Assembly (NCBI GenBank): GCA_964490435.1
Contig: CAZBCF010000004.1
Coordinates: 1-52,072, forward strand
Reading direction: 5' to 3'
DNA from: IMCC26077 sp964490435
GTDB taxonomy: Bacteria > Actinomycetota > Actinomycetes > Nanopelagicales > Nanopelagicaceae
Length of the DNA stretch: 52,072 nucleotides
This document shows, one piece after another, positions 51,525 to 52,072 of the stretch. Each line of letters opens with the position of its first letter. The stretch's first letter is position 1. Under the pieces are notes generated by a model that was not told where the DNA came from, made no database searches, and saw nothing but the letters and a program-made list of their open reading frames with translations. The position numbers were made by a program, and so were the translations under genes.

Positions 51525-52031
51525 TCACTTGCCTTGACTTGCTCTGATCTTAGATTGGATCGGACTTTGATAGATGTGGCAGATTGCAAGCGCAAGAGCA
51601 TCTGCAGCATCGGCTGGTTCTGGCACCGCTTGTAAACCAAGTAGCCTGCGAACCATTTCGCCCACTTGGGCTTTGTCGGCGCGTCCGGAACCTGTAACCG
51701 CAGCCTTCACTTCACTCGGGGTATGGAGCGCGACAGGAATCGCGCGCGCTGCCGCGAGCGTGAGGGCTAGACCAGCCGCCTGTGCAGTCTCCATTGCAGA
51801 GCGTCGGTTCGCTTGAACGAAGACTCGTTCAACCGAAATCTCATCAGGTTGATGCTCATCAATCCATTGAGCCAGACCGATCTGCACGTGGTGAAGACGA
51901 TCAGATAACGCCATAGTTGCTGGCGTTCGAATCACACCTACAGCGACGAGGTTCAATCGCTTGCCGGGCTGCCCGGTGAGCACGCCAACGCCACAGCGGG
52001 TAAGCCCGGGGTCGATGCCCAACACCTTCAT
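51525..52031 (-). CDS. ruvC: Holliday junction resolvase RuvC
   Basis: Endonuclease that cuts Holliday junctions, 168 residues. Catalytic residues sit in GIDPGLTRCG (Asp7), SVERVFVQAN (Glu) and PADAADALALAICH (Asp), with the conserved TPSEVKAAVTGSGRADKAQV between. First gene of ruvCAB, two bases after the yebC stop, as in nearly all actinobacteria. Confidence 0.96.
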   Translation of the reverse strand: MKVLGIDPGLTRCGVGVLTGQPGKRLNLVAVGVIRTPATMALSDRLHHVQIGLAQWIDEHQPDEISVERVFVQANRRSAMETAQAAGLALTLAAARAIPVALHTPSEVKAAVTGSGRADKAQVGEMVRRLLGLQAVPEPADAADALALAICHIYQSPIQSKIRASQGK

Positions 52032-52033
52032 TG

Positions 52034-52072
52034 CTACAGAGTAGCCATCACTTCGTCTGAAATGTCGAAGTT
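52034..52072 (-). CDS. yebC: C-terminal end of YebC/TACO1 family protein (partial)
   Basis: Only the last 12 codons and the TAG stop (52034-52036) are inside the window; they read NFDISDEVMATL, the typical end of YebC proteins (compare ANFDVSDEVM). The gene continues beyond the right edge. The yebC-ruvCAB order is widely conserved, which supports the call from so short a piece. Confidence 0.75.
   Translation of the reverse strand, partial: NFDISDEVMATL

Noticed and set aside
1..52072. tRNA or rRNA genes, CRISPR arrays, insertion sequences, phage or defence genes
   Set aside because: Intergenic spaces are too short for most, and no cloverleaf, spaced repeat, transposase or phage-like protein was recognised.

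Overview
The window is a 52 kb piece of a draft bacterial chromosome, almost entirely housekeeping genes. Gene content and order point to an actinobacterium. It has an actinobacterial integration host factor (mihF) beside gmk and rpoZ, a BldD-type regulator between pyrR and nusB, a PriA without ATPase motifs, EF-P with a PGKGP loop, and the blocks yebC-ruvCAB-secDF-rsh and alaS-ruvX-mltG-aroE-aroC-aroK-aroB-aroQ-efp-nusB known from Streptomyces and Mycobacterium. By eye the base composition is near 50% G+C (not computed). Genes are packed with ATGA and TGATG overlaps, and no gene-free stretch exceeds about 135 bases. Both fit a small-genome planktonic lineage such as the freshwater Nanopelagicales, but that placement is an inference.

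Layout, left to right. 1-1618: purine permease (azgA-like, +) ending in a clear terminator. 1650-4331: ung and an ABC ATPase (-), and serB (+). 4361-14749 (-): hisG, hisE, rpe, rsmB, fmt, def, priA, metK, coaBC, rpoZ, gmk, mihF; this links histidine synthesis, ribosome and protein start modification, SAM and CoA synthesis and nucleotide metabolism. 14787-24458 (-): a complete UMP operon pyrR-pyrB-pyrC-carA-carB-pyrK-pyrD-pyrF, with start and stop codons overlapping at every junction and a PyrR-binding hairpin over the pyrR ribosome binding site. 24586-25053 (+): bldD. 25025-35747 (-): nusB, efp, the shikimate genes aroQ, aroB, aroK, aroC, aroE, a prepilin peptidase, mltG, ruvX, alaS and a DUF948 protein. 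35744-43840 (-): rarA, an unusual FtsH-like membrane protease, a lipoprotein, aspS, hisS and a metallo-beta-lactamase-fold hydrolase. 43976-45262 (+): DUF349 protein. 45296-52072 (-): rsh, secF, secD, ruvB, ruvA, ruvC and the last codons of yebC.

The sequence has four 100-N gaps. Three (in nusB, aroK and rarA) are false: each is flanked by two identical 55-bp copies, and merging the copies restores a complete reading frame. The fourth, in secD, has no flanking overlap and hides real sequence. No tRNA, rRNA, CRISPR array, insertion sequence or phage gene was seen.

The points most worth a second look are the PyrR hairpin that pairs with the pyrR Shine-Dalgarno sequence, the BldD orthologue with an intact cyclic-di-GMP signature, and the four-helix FtsH-like protease with a glycine-rich insertion, coupled to a lipoprotein gene. 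I found no clear new multi-gene system; the FtsH-like/lipoprotein pair is the nearest candidate.
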